Assembly: GCA_044370475.1 (NCBI GenBank)
Contig: JBILVK010000004.1
Location: forward strand, 4,772 to 68,771
Length of the DNA: 64,000 nucleotides
Direction: 5' to 3'
Origin: B1 sp044370475
GTDB lineage: Bacteria; Bacteroidota; Bacteroidia; UKL13-3
The translations under genes were made by a program, and so were the position numbers. Below are positions 40,711 to 48,596 of this stretch, piece by piece. Each line of letters starts with the position of its first letter. Positions within the stretch are counted from its first letter, which is position 1. The notes under the pieces were generated by a model, which saw only the letters and a program-made list of their open reading frames with translations, was not told the DNA's origin and did no database searches.

Positions 40711-41364
40711 CTATTTCATGGGTTTTTGTGCCACTAGGAGAAATTGTTTTCCCATAAATCTCCAAGCAAAAGGCATTTGAAAATACATTTTTACCAGAAA
40801 ATCTGTCACAGGAATTTTGCCTCTAAAGCTTAAAGGTAAGAACCTATCATGAACCTCTTTTACCTCAAATCCTGCGCCATATAAGTGCTCTGCAACACCT
40901 AATTCTGTAAGGATTACAGTGTGGTCTGCAAAGTCAAAATAGTTAGCTGCACAGTATTTGAAATTGGGGCCCATAATGGCAATTTTACCACCTGGTTTTA
41001 AGATAGCAAACATGCGTTCAAGGAAATTAGCTACGTCCTCTTGACTATGCAAATGCTCCAAAAAATTTGAAACATAAACCCCTTCAAAATAATTGAGCGG
41101 TAAGCTTACATCTAGGTTATTTCCTATCACCACTTTTACATCGCTTTGAGCCGCACGTTTGGTATGCTCGCCCATATCAACAGCCCATCTTTCTTTAGCA
41201 GGTACTTGATTTATAAATTCACAATCACCCGCTGCTGGATCAATCATGGAGCTAGGTTTTCCTAGTTTTTCATGTATAAATTCAGCAATTATTTTCCAGG
41301 TCGACAGTTTTTTATTTCTATCAACACCCTTAAACCTGTATTCGTATATTCTATCGTAATTCAT
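40711..41364 (-). CDS. Class I SAM-dependent methyltransferase
   Basis: The protein has 217 aa. Motif I is degenerate but recognisable (SMIDPAAGDCEFINQVPA, about 38-55), followed by AVDMG and the VYVSNFLEHLHSQEDVANFLERMFAILKPGGKIAIMGPN stretch (about 92-130). This is a typical sugar- or lipid-modifying Methyltransf_11/23-like enzyme. It lies between an SDR enzyme and the GT2 gene with 4-nt spacing to both, so a role in modifying the same glycan is likely; the substrate is not predictable. Confidence 0.87.
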   Translation of the reverse strand: MNYDRIYEYRFKGVDRNKKLSTWKIIAEFIHEKLGKPSSMIDPAAGDCEFINQVPAKERWAVDMGEHTKRAAQSDVKVVIGNNLDVSLPLNYFEGVYVSNFLEHLHSQEDVANFLERMFAILKPGGKIAIMGPNFKYCAANYFDFADHTVILTELGVAEHLYGAGFEVKEVHDRFLPLSFRGKIPVTDFLVKMYFQMPFAWRFMGKQFLLVAQKPMK

Positions 41365-41368
41365 CTTT

Positions 41369-42445
41369 TTAACAATCCTTAACTATCATTCGTTCGTTCA
41401 TTTTATCATGCATTTCAACCAATGTAGCTTCTAGGTTATATTTCCAATCCCAATTAGGGTAATGTGATTTAAATTTATTTACATCACTTATATACCAAAT
41501 ATGGTCGCCTATTCTGTTGGTTTCAGAATAACTATAACTCATTTTTTTGCCACTTATTTTCTCACACCAATCAATGGCCTCAAGCATACTACAATTGGCA
41601 AACCTACCGCCACCTGCATTGTATACTTCACCCTGACGAGGATTTTGGTAATAGTGCCAAAACATGTTCACCAAATCGGCACTGTGAATATTGTCTCTTA
41701 CTTGTTTTCCCTGGTAGCCAAAAATGGTATAATGATTACCCATAATGGCACATTTCATCAGGTAAGCCAAGAAGCCATGTAATTGCGCTCCGCTGTGGTT
41801 TGGTCCGGTTAAACAACCCCCTCTAAACACGCCAGTTTTCATGCCAAAATACCTTCCATACTCCTGCACCATAATATCTGCCGCCACTTTGCTAGCGCCA
41901 AAAACACTATGTTTGGTTTGGTCAACGCTCATGGTTTCATCTATGCCATGGGCAAAAAAAGCATGCGATTCATCAATTTCCCACCTTTTTTCTAGTTCCA
42001 CCAAAGGCAAAGCATTTGGCGTATCGCCATACACTTTATTGGTAGAAGTAAAAATAAACACTGCATCTGGGCAATTTAAGCGGGTAAGTTCTAACATGTT
42101 TAAAGTGCCCGTTGCGTTTACGCCAAAATCTGTTAATGGTTCTTTTGCGGCCCAATCATGGCTAGGTTGCGCAGCAGCATGTATAATTAACTTAATGTCT
42201 GAACCGAACTCATGAAATATTTTTTCTAATCCAGCATAATCTCTAATATCGGTATCGTATGATTTAAAATTGCCATACTTTTCTTCTAACCTATTTTTAT
42301 TCCAAATGGTAGAACCATCTGCACCAAAAAAGTAGGAACGAAGGTTATTGTCGATGCCCACAACGAGGTCGAATTTTTTGGTAAAAAACTCAACAGATTC
42401 TCCTCCAATAAGTCCGCTACTACCTGTTATTATCGCAATATTCAT
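41369..42445 (-). CDS. Extended SDR, CDP-tyvelose-2-epimerase-like, with Phe at the catalytic Tyr site
   Basis: The protein has 358 aa. NAD-binding motif TGSSGLIGGE (7-16) and STNKVYG (134-140) mark an extended short-chain dehydrogenase/epimerase. The catalytic YxxxK position reads SVFGASK (Phe182, Lys186), and the following SGAQLHGFLAYLMKC and QVRDNIHSADLV blocks are those of nucleotide-sugar epimerases. The Tyr-to-Phe change would remove the usual general base, so activity may differ from standard epimerases, or the protein may have a structural role. Second gene of the operon. Confidence 0.85.
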   Translation of the reverse strand: MNIAIITGSSGLIGGESVEFFTKKFDLVVGIDNNLRSYFFGADGSTIWNKNRLEEKYGNFKSYDTDIRDYAGLEKIFHEFGSDIKLIIHAAAQPSHDWAAKEPLTDFGVNATGTLNMLELTRLNCPDAVFIFTSTNKVYGDTPNALPLVELEKRWEIDESHAFFAHGIDETMSVDQTKHSVFGASKVAADIMVQEYGRYFGMKTGVFRGGCLTGPNHSGAQLHGFLAYLMKCAIMGNHYTIFGYQGKQVRDNIHSADLVNMFWHYYQNPRQGEVYNAGGGRFANCSMLEAIDWCEKISGKKMSYSYSETNRIGDHIWYISDVNKFKSHYPNWDWKYNLEATLVEMHDKMNERMIVKDC

Positions 42446-42449
42446 TTTC

Positions 42450-43523
42450 TTAATTTAAGATATTCTTTAAATTTTGTTCATTGGCTTTCATCCAATCAAA
42501 GGTATCGGCAACCAAGTCTTTCATCGATTTTTGAGGTTTCCATGCCCCATTATTTACCTCATTTAAATAGCTATTATCGCTTACATAAATCCTTACATCA
42601 GCAGTTCTATTTTCTACCACAGGTTTTATAGAGATTTTGTTGCTTGTTACCTCCTCACATAATTTTGTGAGTTCAAGAAGACTAAAAGAGCAATCTAATC
42701 CACCACCCACATTCATGGTTTTGTTATTGTATACCTCAACATGATGAATCTGATGGTCTATCAGATTTAACAGGTCGTGGGCATGCATTACATCTCTCAT
42801 TTGCTTTCCTGTTCCACCATAACCAATATAAGACAATTGGCCTTTAAAGAAATGCCTTGCAAGCCACAATACCAGCACCCCTTGGTCTACCTTGCCCATT
42901 TGCCAAGGTCCGCTTATTACACCACATCTGTTTATAATGGTCTTTAGTCCTTTAAGTTCATTGTATTCTGTTATGAGTAATTCTGAAGCTAGTTTGGTGG
43001 TGCCATAAAAGCTTCTGCTTCCTTCTAACGGAAAATCCTCTCTAACTCCCTTAGAAGAAATGCCCCTAAGGCTTTGCTCATCCTTCCAAACAAAGCGAGT
43101 ATCTAACTCCTCGAAAGCCGCAGCTTCTAAATTTTTTATTGGGTAAATTCTACTTGTGGAAAGGAAGATAAAAGCAGCGTTTGTTCTTTGCGCCAATTCC
43201 AAGCAATTTACTGTTCCGTTTAAATTAGCTTGAATAAGCGGCATCACTGGAGAATTAATGCCAGATAAAACGCTTGGATCAGCCGAAGCATCAATGATAA
43301 AGTCTAATTGGCTAAATTCTATGAGGTCCTCTGGATTTCTAATATCTCCATGTACAAATTCAACTTCGGCCTCTTTTAAACGCACCAAGTTAAGCTCAGA
43401 TCCGCGCCTACGCAGGTTATCTAGCGCAATAATCCTATAATGAGGATAGCGCTGTTTTAAGCCAATGGATAAGGTTGATCCCACAAATCCTGCTCCGCCT
43501 GTAATTAAAATCTGTTTGCCCAT
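42450..43523 (-). CDS. Extended SDR, NAD-dependent nucleotide-sugar epimerase/dehydratase
   Basis: The protein has 357 aa, almost the same length as its neighbour. Motifs are TGGAGFVGS (8-16), STSRIYP (122-128) and the catalytic SFYGTTK (Tyr173, Lys177), plus GKQMRDVMHAHDL. It resembles CDP-paratose/tyvelose 2-epimerases and related enzymes, and here the catalytic Tyr is intact. It is the first gene of the leftward operon, 4 nt before the second SDR gene. One active and one Tyr-less SDR side by side suggest a paired or heteromeric enzyme (inference). Confidence 0.88.
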   Translation of the reverse strand: MGKQILITGGAGFVGSTLSIGLKQRYPHYRIIALDNLRRRGSELNLVRLKEAEVEFVHGDIRNPEDLIEFSQLDFIIDASADPSVLSGINSPVMPLIQANLNGTVNCLELAQRTNAAFIFLSTSRIYPIKNLEAAAFEELDTRFVWKDEQSLRGISSKGVREDFPLEGSRSFYGTTKLASELLITEYNELKGLKTIINRCGVISGPWQMGKVDQGVLVLWLARHFFKGQLSYIGYGGTGKQMRDVMHAHDLLNLIDHQIHHVEVYNNKTMNVGGGLDCSFSLLELTKLCEEVTSNKISIKPVVENRTADVRIYVSDNSYLNEVNNGAWKPQKSMKDLVADTFDWMKANEQNLKNILN

Positions 43524-43636
43524 TTTTTGGAAAGAACCGCAATTTTAGCGAATTGTTGTGAATTTCATTGGCTTTTTTCTTATTTGCGCCTTTATTAATC
43601 AAAGATTTTCATAATTTCGAAGCTTTAACACAGAAT

Positions 43637-44572
43637 ATGTCTACGGAAAGAATTTTAATTATTGGTTCAAACGGCCAAATAGGTCTTGAATTGGCGGAAA
43701 CGCTTAGGGTAAATTATGGTTCAGAAAATGTGGTGTGCAGCGATGTGCGCAAAATGGAGAATCAGTTAGAGCCCTTCGAAACCTTAGATGTATTGGATCA
43801 GACCAATTTGCACAGCATTATCAAAAAATACAATATTACTCAAGTATATTTATTAGCTGCCTTGTTAAGTGCTACTGCCGAGAAAAACCCGAAATTTGCT
43901 TGGGATTTAAATATGAATGGCTTGTTTAATGTGTTAGATTTAGCCAAAGAAGGAATTATTAAAAAAGTTTACTGGCCTAGTTCTATTGCGGTATTTGGTC
44001 CAAGTACACCAAGGGTTTTAACCCCACAATACACCGTAATGGAGCCTAATACCATTTATGGTATTAGCAAGCAAGCTGGAGAAAGATATTGCGAGTATTA
44101 CCACCAAAAATATGGTGTTGATGTAAGAAGTATACGTTACCCTGGCTTAATAGGTTGGAAGAGTGCGCCAGGTGGAGGAACCACAGATTATGCGGTTCAT
44201 ATCTACCATGAGGCATTAAAATATCAAAAATACGAATGCTTTTTGAGTGCAGAAACAGCATTGCCAATGATGTATATGCCAGATGCCATTAGGGCTACCA
44301 TTGAGTTAATGGAGGCACCTGCAGAAAAGGTAAAAATTAGAAGCAGTTATAATGTAAGCGGCATAAGCTTTAATCCAGAAGATATTGCAGCAAGTATTCG
44401 CAAGTATATACCAGAATTTACCATTAGCTACAAACCAGATTTTAGGCAAGCCATTGCAGATAGTTGGCCGCAAAGTATAAACGATGCCGAGGCTTGCGAA
44501 CATTGGGGTTGGAAGCCAGATTTTGATTTAGATGGTATGACTAAAGTGATGTTGGAAAACTTAGGTAAATAG
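43637..44572 (+). CDS. tdh: L-threonine 3-dehydrogenase, SDR type
   Basis: The protein has 311 aa from the ATG at 43637; the frame is open back to 43568, but residue 1 there would precede the GxxGxxG motif (LIIGSNGQIG) by far more than is normal, and a -7-like TAATTTCG lies at 43612-43619. The catalytic triad is Ser116/Tyr141/Lys145 (PSSIAVFGP, YGISK). WKSAPGGGTTDYAVHIYHEAL and ALPMMYMPDAI are features of the SDR-type NAD-dependent threonine dehydrogenase found in Bacteroidota and trypanosomes, not the zinc type of E. coli. It makes 2-amino-3-ketobutyrate, the substrate of the Kbl encoded at 53264. Confidence 0.92.
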   Translation: MSTERILIIGSNGQIGLELAETLRVNYGSENVVCSDVRKMENQLEPFETLDVLDQTNLHSIIKKYNITQVYLLAALLSATAEKNPKFAWDLNMNGLFNVLDLAKEGIIKKVYWPSSIAVFGPSTPRVLTPQYTVMEPNTIYGISKQAGERYCEYYHQKYGVDVRSIRYPGLIGWKSAPGGGTTDYAVHIYHEALKYQKYECFLSAETALPMMYMPDAIRATIELMEAPAEKVKIRSSYNVSGISFNPEDIAASIRKYIPEFTISYKPDFRQAIADSWPQSINDAEACEHWGWKPDFDLDGMTKVMLENLGK

Positions 44573-44578
44573 GCTTGC

Positions 44579-45169
44579 TTATTTGTCTATTATTTCCTTA
44601 AACTCTTTCAATTTATTTCCAATTTTAGTAAGCTCTTCATTTAACAAAAACACCATGGTGCTTTGATCGCTTTGGCTATAATCTTTTACATCTAAAAGCT
44701 TATTGGACAGGTTGTAAAAATTAGCCAATGGTAAGTTAAATTGTTGCTTTAAGGATTGGATAAGTTGATGATGGCTATCTAAGGATGCATTGAGCTTCAT
44801 TTCTAAGAATGATTCATTGGTAATATCATAGGTAATTCCCATGCATCCAATAACTTCATTTTCATTGTTATAAACAGGGTTTAAGCTAAGCCGTCTAATC
44901 ATTTTTATGCCCTGAATGAGCCTTGGGTCTTCTTCAATAATTCTATCCCCGTGCAATGCTTTTTGGTAAAGTGGTTTCCACCTTTTAACGGTTTCCTCAG
45001 AAACATGTGAAAATATATCATCACCTATTTTGATAGGTTTGTCATAAAGACTATTTCTCATATCGAAAAATGCGGCATTGGCTACTACTAATTTAAAGTT
45101 GGTATCAAATGCCCAAACCATATCAGGAAGGCTATCTACTAAAGCCTTATAGAAAAATTCTTGACTCAT
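44579..45169 (-). CDS. PAS domain protein with remnant histidine-kinase dimerisation helices
   Basis: The protein has 196 aa. A PAS domain (about 5-120: LVDSLPDMVWAFDTNFKLVVAN and VIGCMGITYDIT) is followed by two helices (about 130-195) that look like a HisKA hairpin. The H-box HExxTP aligns with QQFNLP (Gln142 in place of His), then LANF. There is no ATPase domain. It may be a decayed kinase or a sensor that regulates a partner kinase by heterodimerisation. It is convergent with tdh (6 nt between stops) and stands alone. Confidence 0.75.
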   Translation of the reverse strand: MSQEFFYKALVDSLPDMVWAFDTNFKLVVANAAFFDMRNSLYDKPIKIGDDIFSHVSEETVKRWKPLYQKALHGDRIIEEDPRLIQGIKMIRRLSLNPVYNNENEVIGCMGITYDITNESFLEMKLNASLDSHHQLIQSLKQQFNLPLANFYNLSNKLLDVKDYSQSDQSTMVFLLNEELTKIGNKLKEFKEIIDK

Positions 45170-45219
45170 CCCATTTAAAAATTAAGACGGAAAGAAACAA
45201 ATACTTAAACAAGGGCAAG

Positions 45220-45870
45220 TTACAGATTTCTAAGTAAAACCGGAAATTCTTCTAATGTTTTCAGTTGATAGTCGGCAATAGAGAATTTTGGGTCGTTTTG
45301 TTTCTCTGCCTCTGGTACTGCAACGCATAGCATTCTTGCGGCTTTTGCAGCAATAACACCATTCACAGAATCTTCAATCACCAAGCAATGTTTTGGGTCT
45401 GAACCTAATTTTTTTGCTGCAGTAATAAAAATTCCAGGGTGAGGTTTGCCATAGGGTTCAAATTCGGCAGAATACAGTAAATCAAAATAGTCGCGGATGT
45501 TCAATTTGTCTACCACCGCATTTATGAGTCGCATAGAAGATGACGAAGCCAAGGCACAGGCGTAATTGTGTTTTTTCACATAATTGAGAGAATCAATTAC
45601 GCCGGGCAATGCTATCACCTCATTACGCATATAAGACTCCATGCAATCGAGAATATCGTTTTCAGTTTGAGTAAAATTGGGGTTTGGCCAAGCTTGGTAA
45701 TGGTACCAATGTTGCACCACTTCGCTTAAGCGAAACCCCATCACTTGTCTTAGTAACTCATCGTTTAGGTTCAGACCGAGCGCACCAAAAACTTCCTTTT
45801 CTGCAATTTTCCAGAATGGCTCAGAATCTACAAGTAGGCCATCCATATCAAATAATAAAGTTCCTACCAC
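45220..45870 (-). CDS. hxpB: HAD-family sugar phosphatase, HxpB (YniC)-like
   Basis: The protein has 216 aa. The nucleophile motif FDMDGLLVDSE (Asp8, Asp10), LASSSS, GKPHPGIF and VIEDSVNGVIAAKAA are diagnostic of the beta-phosphoglucomutase/HxpB branch of HAD hydrolases. It dephosphorylates sugar phosphates such as 2-deoxyglucose-6-phosphate and hexitol phosphates. The start codon is GTG at 45868-45870; it overlaps the pepP stop (TAGTG), and no ATG exists before the DxD motif, so translational coupling is likely. Confidence 0.88.
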   Translation of the reverse strand: MVGTLLFDMDGLLVDSEPFWKIAEKEVFGALGLNLNDELLRQVMGFRLSEVVQHWYHYQAWPNPNFTQTENDILDCMESYMRNEVIALPGVIDSLNYVKKHNYACALASSSSMRLINAVVDKLNIRDYFDLLYSAEFEPYGKPHPGIFITAAKKLGSDPKHCLVIEDSVNGVIAAKAARMLCVAVPEAEKQNDPKFSIADYQLKTLEEFPVLLRNL

Positions 45871-47171
45871 TAGTTGTTCATTAAAGCCTCAATTTCATCT
45901 GCCTCAATTGGGATATGCTGCATCAAATCTGTGCAACCATTTTCTGTAATGAGAACTTCATTTTCTAAACGAATTCCAATAGCCTCTTCGGCAATGTAAA
46001 TGCCTGGCTCGCAGCTAAATGTCATGCCCGCTTGCATAGGTTCATAACGCATACCCACATCGTGCACATCTATGCCCAAGAAATGACTTGTGCCATGCAT
46101 GAAATACTTCTTGTAAGCAGGCCATTTTGGATTTTGATTTTTGATATCATCTAAGGTGATTAGCTTTAAATCAACCAATTCTTTCTCCATTAATTGTCCC
46201 ACTTGAACATGGTATTCCATTAACAATGTTCCAGGTTTCAATAAAGATTTAGCTGCCTTCATTACACGAAGTACTGCGTTGTAAACTGCCTTTTGACGAG
46301 CGGTAAACTTGCCATTCACGGGCAAAGTTCTTGTCATGTCACTTGCATAATTGGCATAATCTGCACCGCTATCTAACAACAATAAATCACCATCTTTACA
46401 TTGTTGGTTATTGTCTACATAATGCAAAATGCAAGAGTTTGCACCACTGGCTACGATTGGATTAAATGAATGTCCGCGTGCTTTATTGCGCAGGTATTCG
46501 TGAATAACTTCGGCTTCAACCTCATATTCCCAAACCCCAGGTTTCACAAATTTTGCCACACGGTGAATCATCTTATTGCTAATTTCAATAGCCACCTTCA
46601 TGAGGTCTAATTCTACCGATGATTTTATAGAACGTAGTCGCTGTAAAATAGGAGCTGCGCGCTCGTATTCGTGCAAAGGATAACGCTCTTTTATTTCTTT
46701 TGCAAAACGTAAACTTTGGTATGGCGTAGCAATTACTGCTCGGTCGTTTTCATTTAAACTCAGGTAAATATTTTCTGCATAATTGATGGGTGCATGAATT
46801 TTAACATTGAATTCATCGTACCAAAAAATATTGGTGATGCCACTTACTTTTTGCGCCTCTTCCATGGTCAATTTATAGCCATTCCACACCACCATCATAT
46901 CGCTGGTGCGCTTAATGAAAAGGGCTTCTCTACATTCTTCAATAGGGCAATTGGGAGAGATGACTAAAACAGTGTCTTCCTGATCTACTCCAGTGAGCCA
47001 AAATAAATCTGAATTTTGTTTAAAGGCATGTGTTGCATCACCATTCCAAGGATGCTCATCGTTAGAATGAAACAACGCAATGCTATTGGGTTTAAGTTGA
47101 GCCCTAAATTTATTTCTATTTTCAACAAAAAGTTGATTAGGAATTAGGTCGTATTTATTAATGCTTCTCAT
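45870..47171 (-). CDS. pepP: Xaa-Pro aminopeptidase (aminopeptidase P family)
   Basis: The protein has 433 aa. An N-terminal creatinase-like domain (1-170, FHSNDEHPWNGDATHAFKQNSDLFWLTG) precedes the metallopeptidase M24 pita-bread fold. Metal ligands are visible in LLLDSGADYANYASDMTRT, HGTSHFLGIDVHD, CEPGIY and RLENEVLIT. It removes N-terminal residues before proline in the cytoplasm. First gene of a pair with hxpB. Confidence 0.93.
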   Translation of the reverse strand: MRSINKYDLIPNQLFVENRNKFRAQLKPNSIALFHSNDEHPWNGDATHAFKQNSDLFWLTGVDQEDTVLVISPNCPIEECREALFIKRTSDMMVVWNGYKLTMEEAQKVSGITNIFWYDEFNVKIHAPINYAENIYLSLNENDRAVIATPYQSLRFAKEIKERYPLHEYERAAPILQRLRSIKSSVELDLMKVAIEISNKMIHRVAKFVKPGVWEYEVEAEVIHEYLRNKARGHSFNPIVASGANSCILHYVDNNQQCKDGDLLLLDSGADYANYASDMTRTLPVNGKFTARQKAVYNAVLRVMKAAKSLLKPGTLLMEYHVQVGQLMEKELVDLKLITLDDIKNQNPKWPAYKKYFMHGTSHFLGIDVHDVGMRYEPMQAGMTFSCEPGIYIAEEAIGIRLENEVLITENGCTDLMQHIPIEADEIEALMNN

Positions 47172-47238
47172 GGTAAATCAAATTTGCTGGCAATGTACAA
47201 AAAGCAAATTTGAAATACCCCAAAAGGTGGGAAGTTTT

Positions 47239-48531
47239 TTAGGATATATTTTCTACAAGACTTTCCAATTTCATTCCCCTAGAACCTTTTAAGAAGATGA
47301 ATTTTTGTTGAGGTGGATTTGCAGTAAAATAGTCGGCCAATTCCTGTGTTTGCTCAAATTTTTGATAGCTGCTATTTGTTTTTGAAAAAGCTTTACCTAC
47401 CAATAGTACATTTTTAAGGCCTAATTGCTGGCAATGATCAACCAGGTGTTGGTGCTCCTCTGCTTCATATACACCAAGCTCAAACATATCGCCTAGGCAA
47501 AGAATTTTATCATTACCAGGCATGGCCAAGAAATTTTTAATGCTAAGCTCCATGCTACTTGGATTGGCATTGTAAGCATCTAAGAATATTTTGTTGTGTT
47601 CCTTTTGGATGATTTGAGAGCGCAAATTTTGCGGTTCATAAGACTCAATTCCTTGTTTAATTTGGTCTTGGTTCAGACCGAAATGAAGGCCTATGCTAAC
47701 CGCAGCAAGTATGTTATCAAAGTTGTAATCTCCGCTTAGGGGACTAATGATTTCTGTGCCTAAAAGATGGAAGACAATATTGGGTTGAAATGCTTTGGCA
47801 TGTAAAAATGTTTCTTCGGTCTGAACCGATTCGCTGATGGCATTTTTATAGAGAATGCGATTTTTTAAGGCGATGCTTTTCTCTAAAAGAACTTTATCTG
47901 CTGCGTTTACAAAGGCTATTCCCCCGTGTGTTTTGAGGTAATCGTAAAGCTCTGCATTGGAATTTATTACCCCTTCTAAACTGCCAAATCCTTCTAAATG
48001 GTCTTTGCCATTATTGGTTACAATGCCATGTGTTGGCCGAGCAATATAGCAGAGTAAAGCGTTTTCTTTTTCATGATTAGCACCCATTTCGATAATGCCA
48101 ATTTGATGCGAAGCATTGAGCATTAATAGGGTTAAGGGTAAGCCAATATGGTTGTTAAAATTGCCTGGTGTGCTTAGTACTTTATACTTGGTTTGTAGCA
48201 CCGCATTGATTAATTCTTTGGTTGTGGTTTTTCCGTTTGAACCAACAATGGCAATGATGGGAATATTTAATTTTTCTTTGTGGTAGCGTGCCAGTTCTTG
48301 AAGGGTTTCTAATACATCTGGAACCAAGATGCATTTGTTGGAACTTACGGCCTCTGGCTCATCTACAATAGCGTATGCTGCCCCATTTTCGAGGGCTTTG
48401 GTGGCAAACAAATTCCCGTTAAAATTGCCACCTTTTAGGGCAAAGAATAAACAATTGGGACTTAATTTTCTCGTATCTGTGCAAACAACAGGGTGTTCTA
48501 AGTATAATTGGTACAGTTCTTTAATCTGCAT
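47239..48531 (-). CDS. murF: UDP-MurNAc-tripeptide--D-Ala-D-Ala ligase
   Basis: The protein has 430 aa. The Mur ligase ATP-binding motif VGSNGKTTTKE (96-106), GNFNNHIGLPLTLL, EMGANHEKE and LDAYNANPSSM are the MurF signatures. It adds D-Ala-D-Ala to the peptidoglycan stem precursor. It is not in a dcw cluster here; standalone murF is common in Bacteroidota. Divergent from the first T9SS gene. Confidence 0.95.
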   Translation of the reverse strand: MQIKELYQLYLEHPVVCTDTRKLSPNCLFFALKGGNFNGNLFATKALENGAAYAIVDEPEAVSSNKCILVPDVLETLQELARYHKEKLNIPIIAIVGSNGKTTTKELINAVLQTKYKVLSTPGNFNNHIGLPLTLLMLNASHQIGIIEMGANHEKENALLCYIARPTHGIVTNNGKDHLEGFGSLEGVINSNAELYDYLKTHGGIAFVNAADKVLLEKSIALKNRILYKNAISESVQTEETFLHAKAFQPNIVFHLLGTEIISPLSGDYNFDNILAAVSIGLHFGLNQDQIKQGIESYEPQNLRSQIIQKEHNKIFLDAYNANPSSMELSIKNFLAMPGNDKILCLGDMFELGVYEAEEHQHLVDHCQQLGLKNVLLVGKAFSKTNSSYQKFEQTQELADYFTANPPQQKFIFLKGSRGMKLESLVENIS

Positions 48532-48550
48532 TTTAAGAAATATTAAATAA

Positions 48551-48558
48551 TAATTTTG
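48551..48558 (+). promoter_or_regulatory. -7 element of the tandem FG-GAP operon
   Basis: TAATTTTG, a perfect TAnnTTTG, lies 38 nt before the ATG at 48597. No clear TTG was found at the -33 position. Confidence 0.5.
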
Positions 48559-48596
48559 GCGGACAATCTTTAACTTGCATCAAAATTAAGCTAGTC

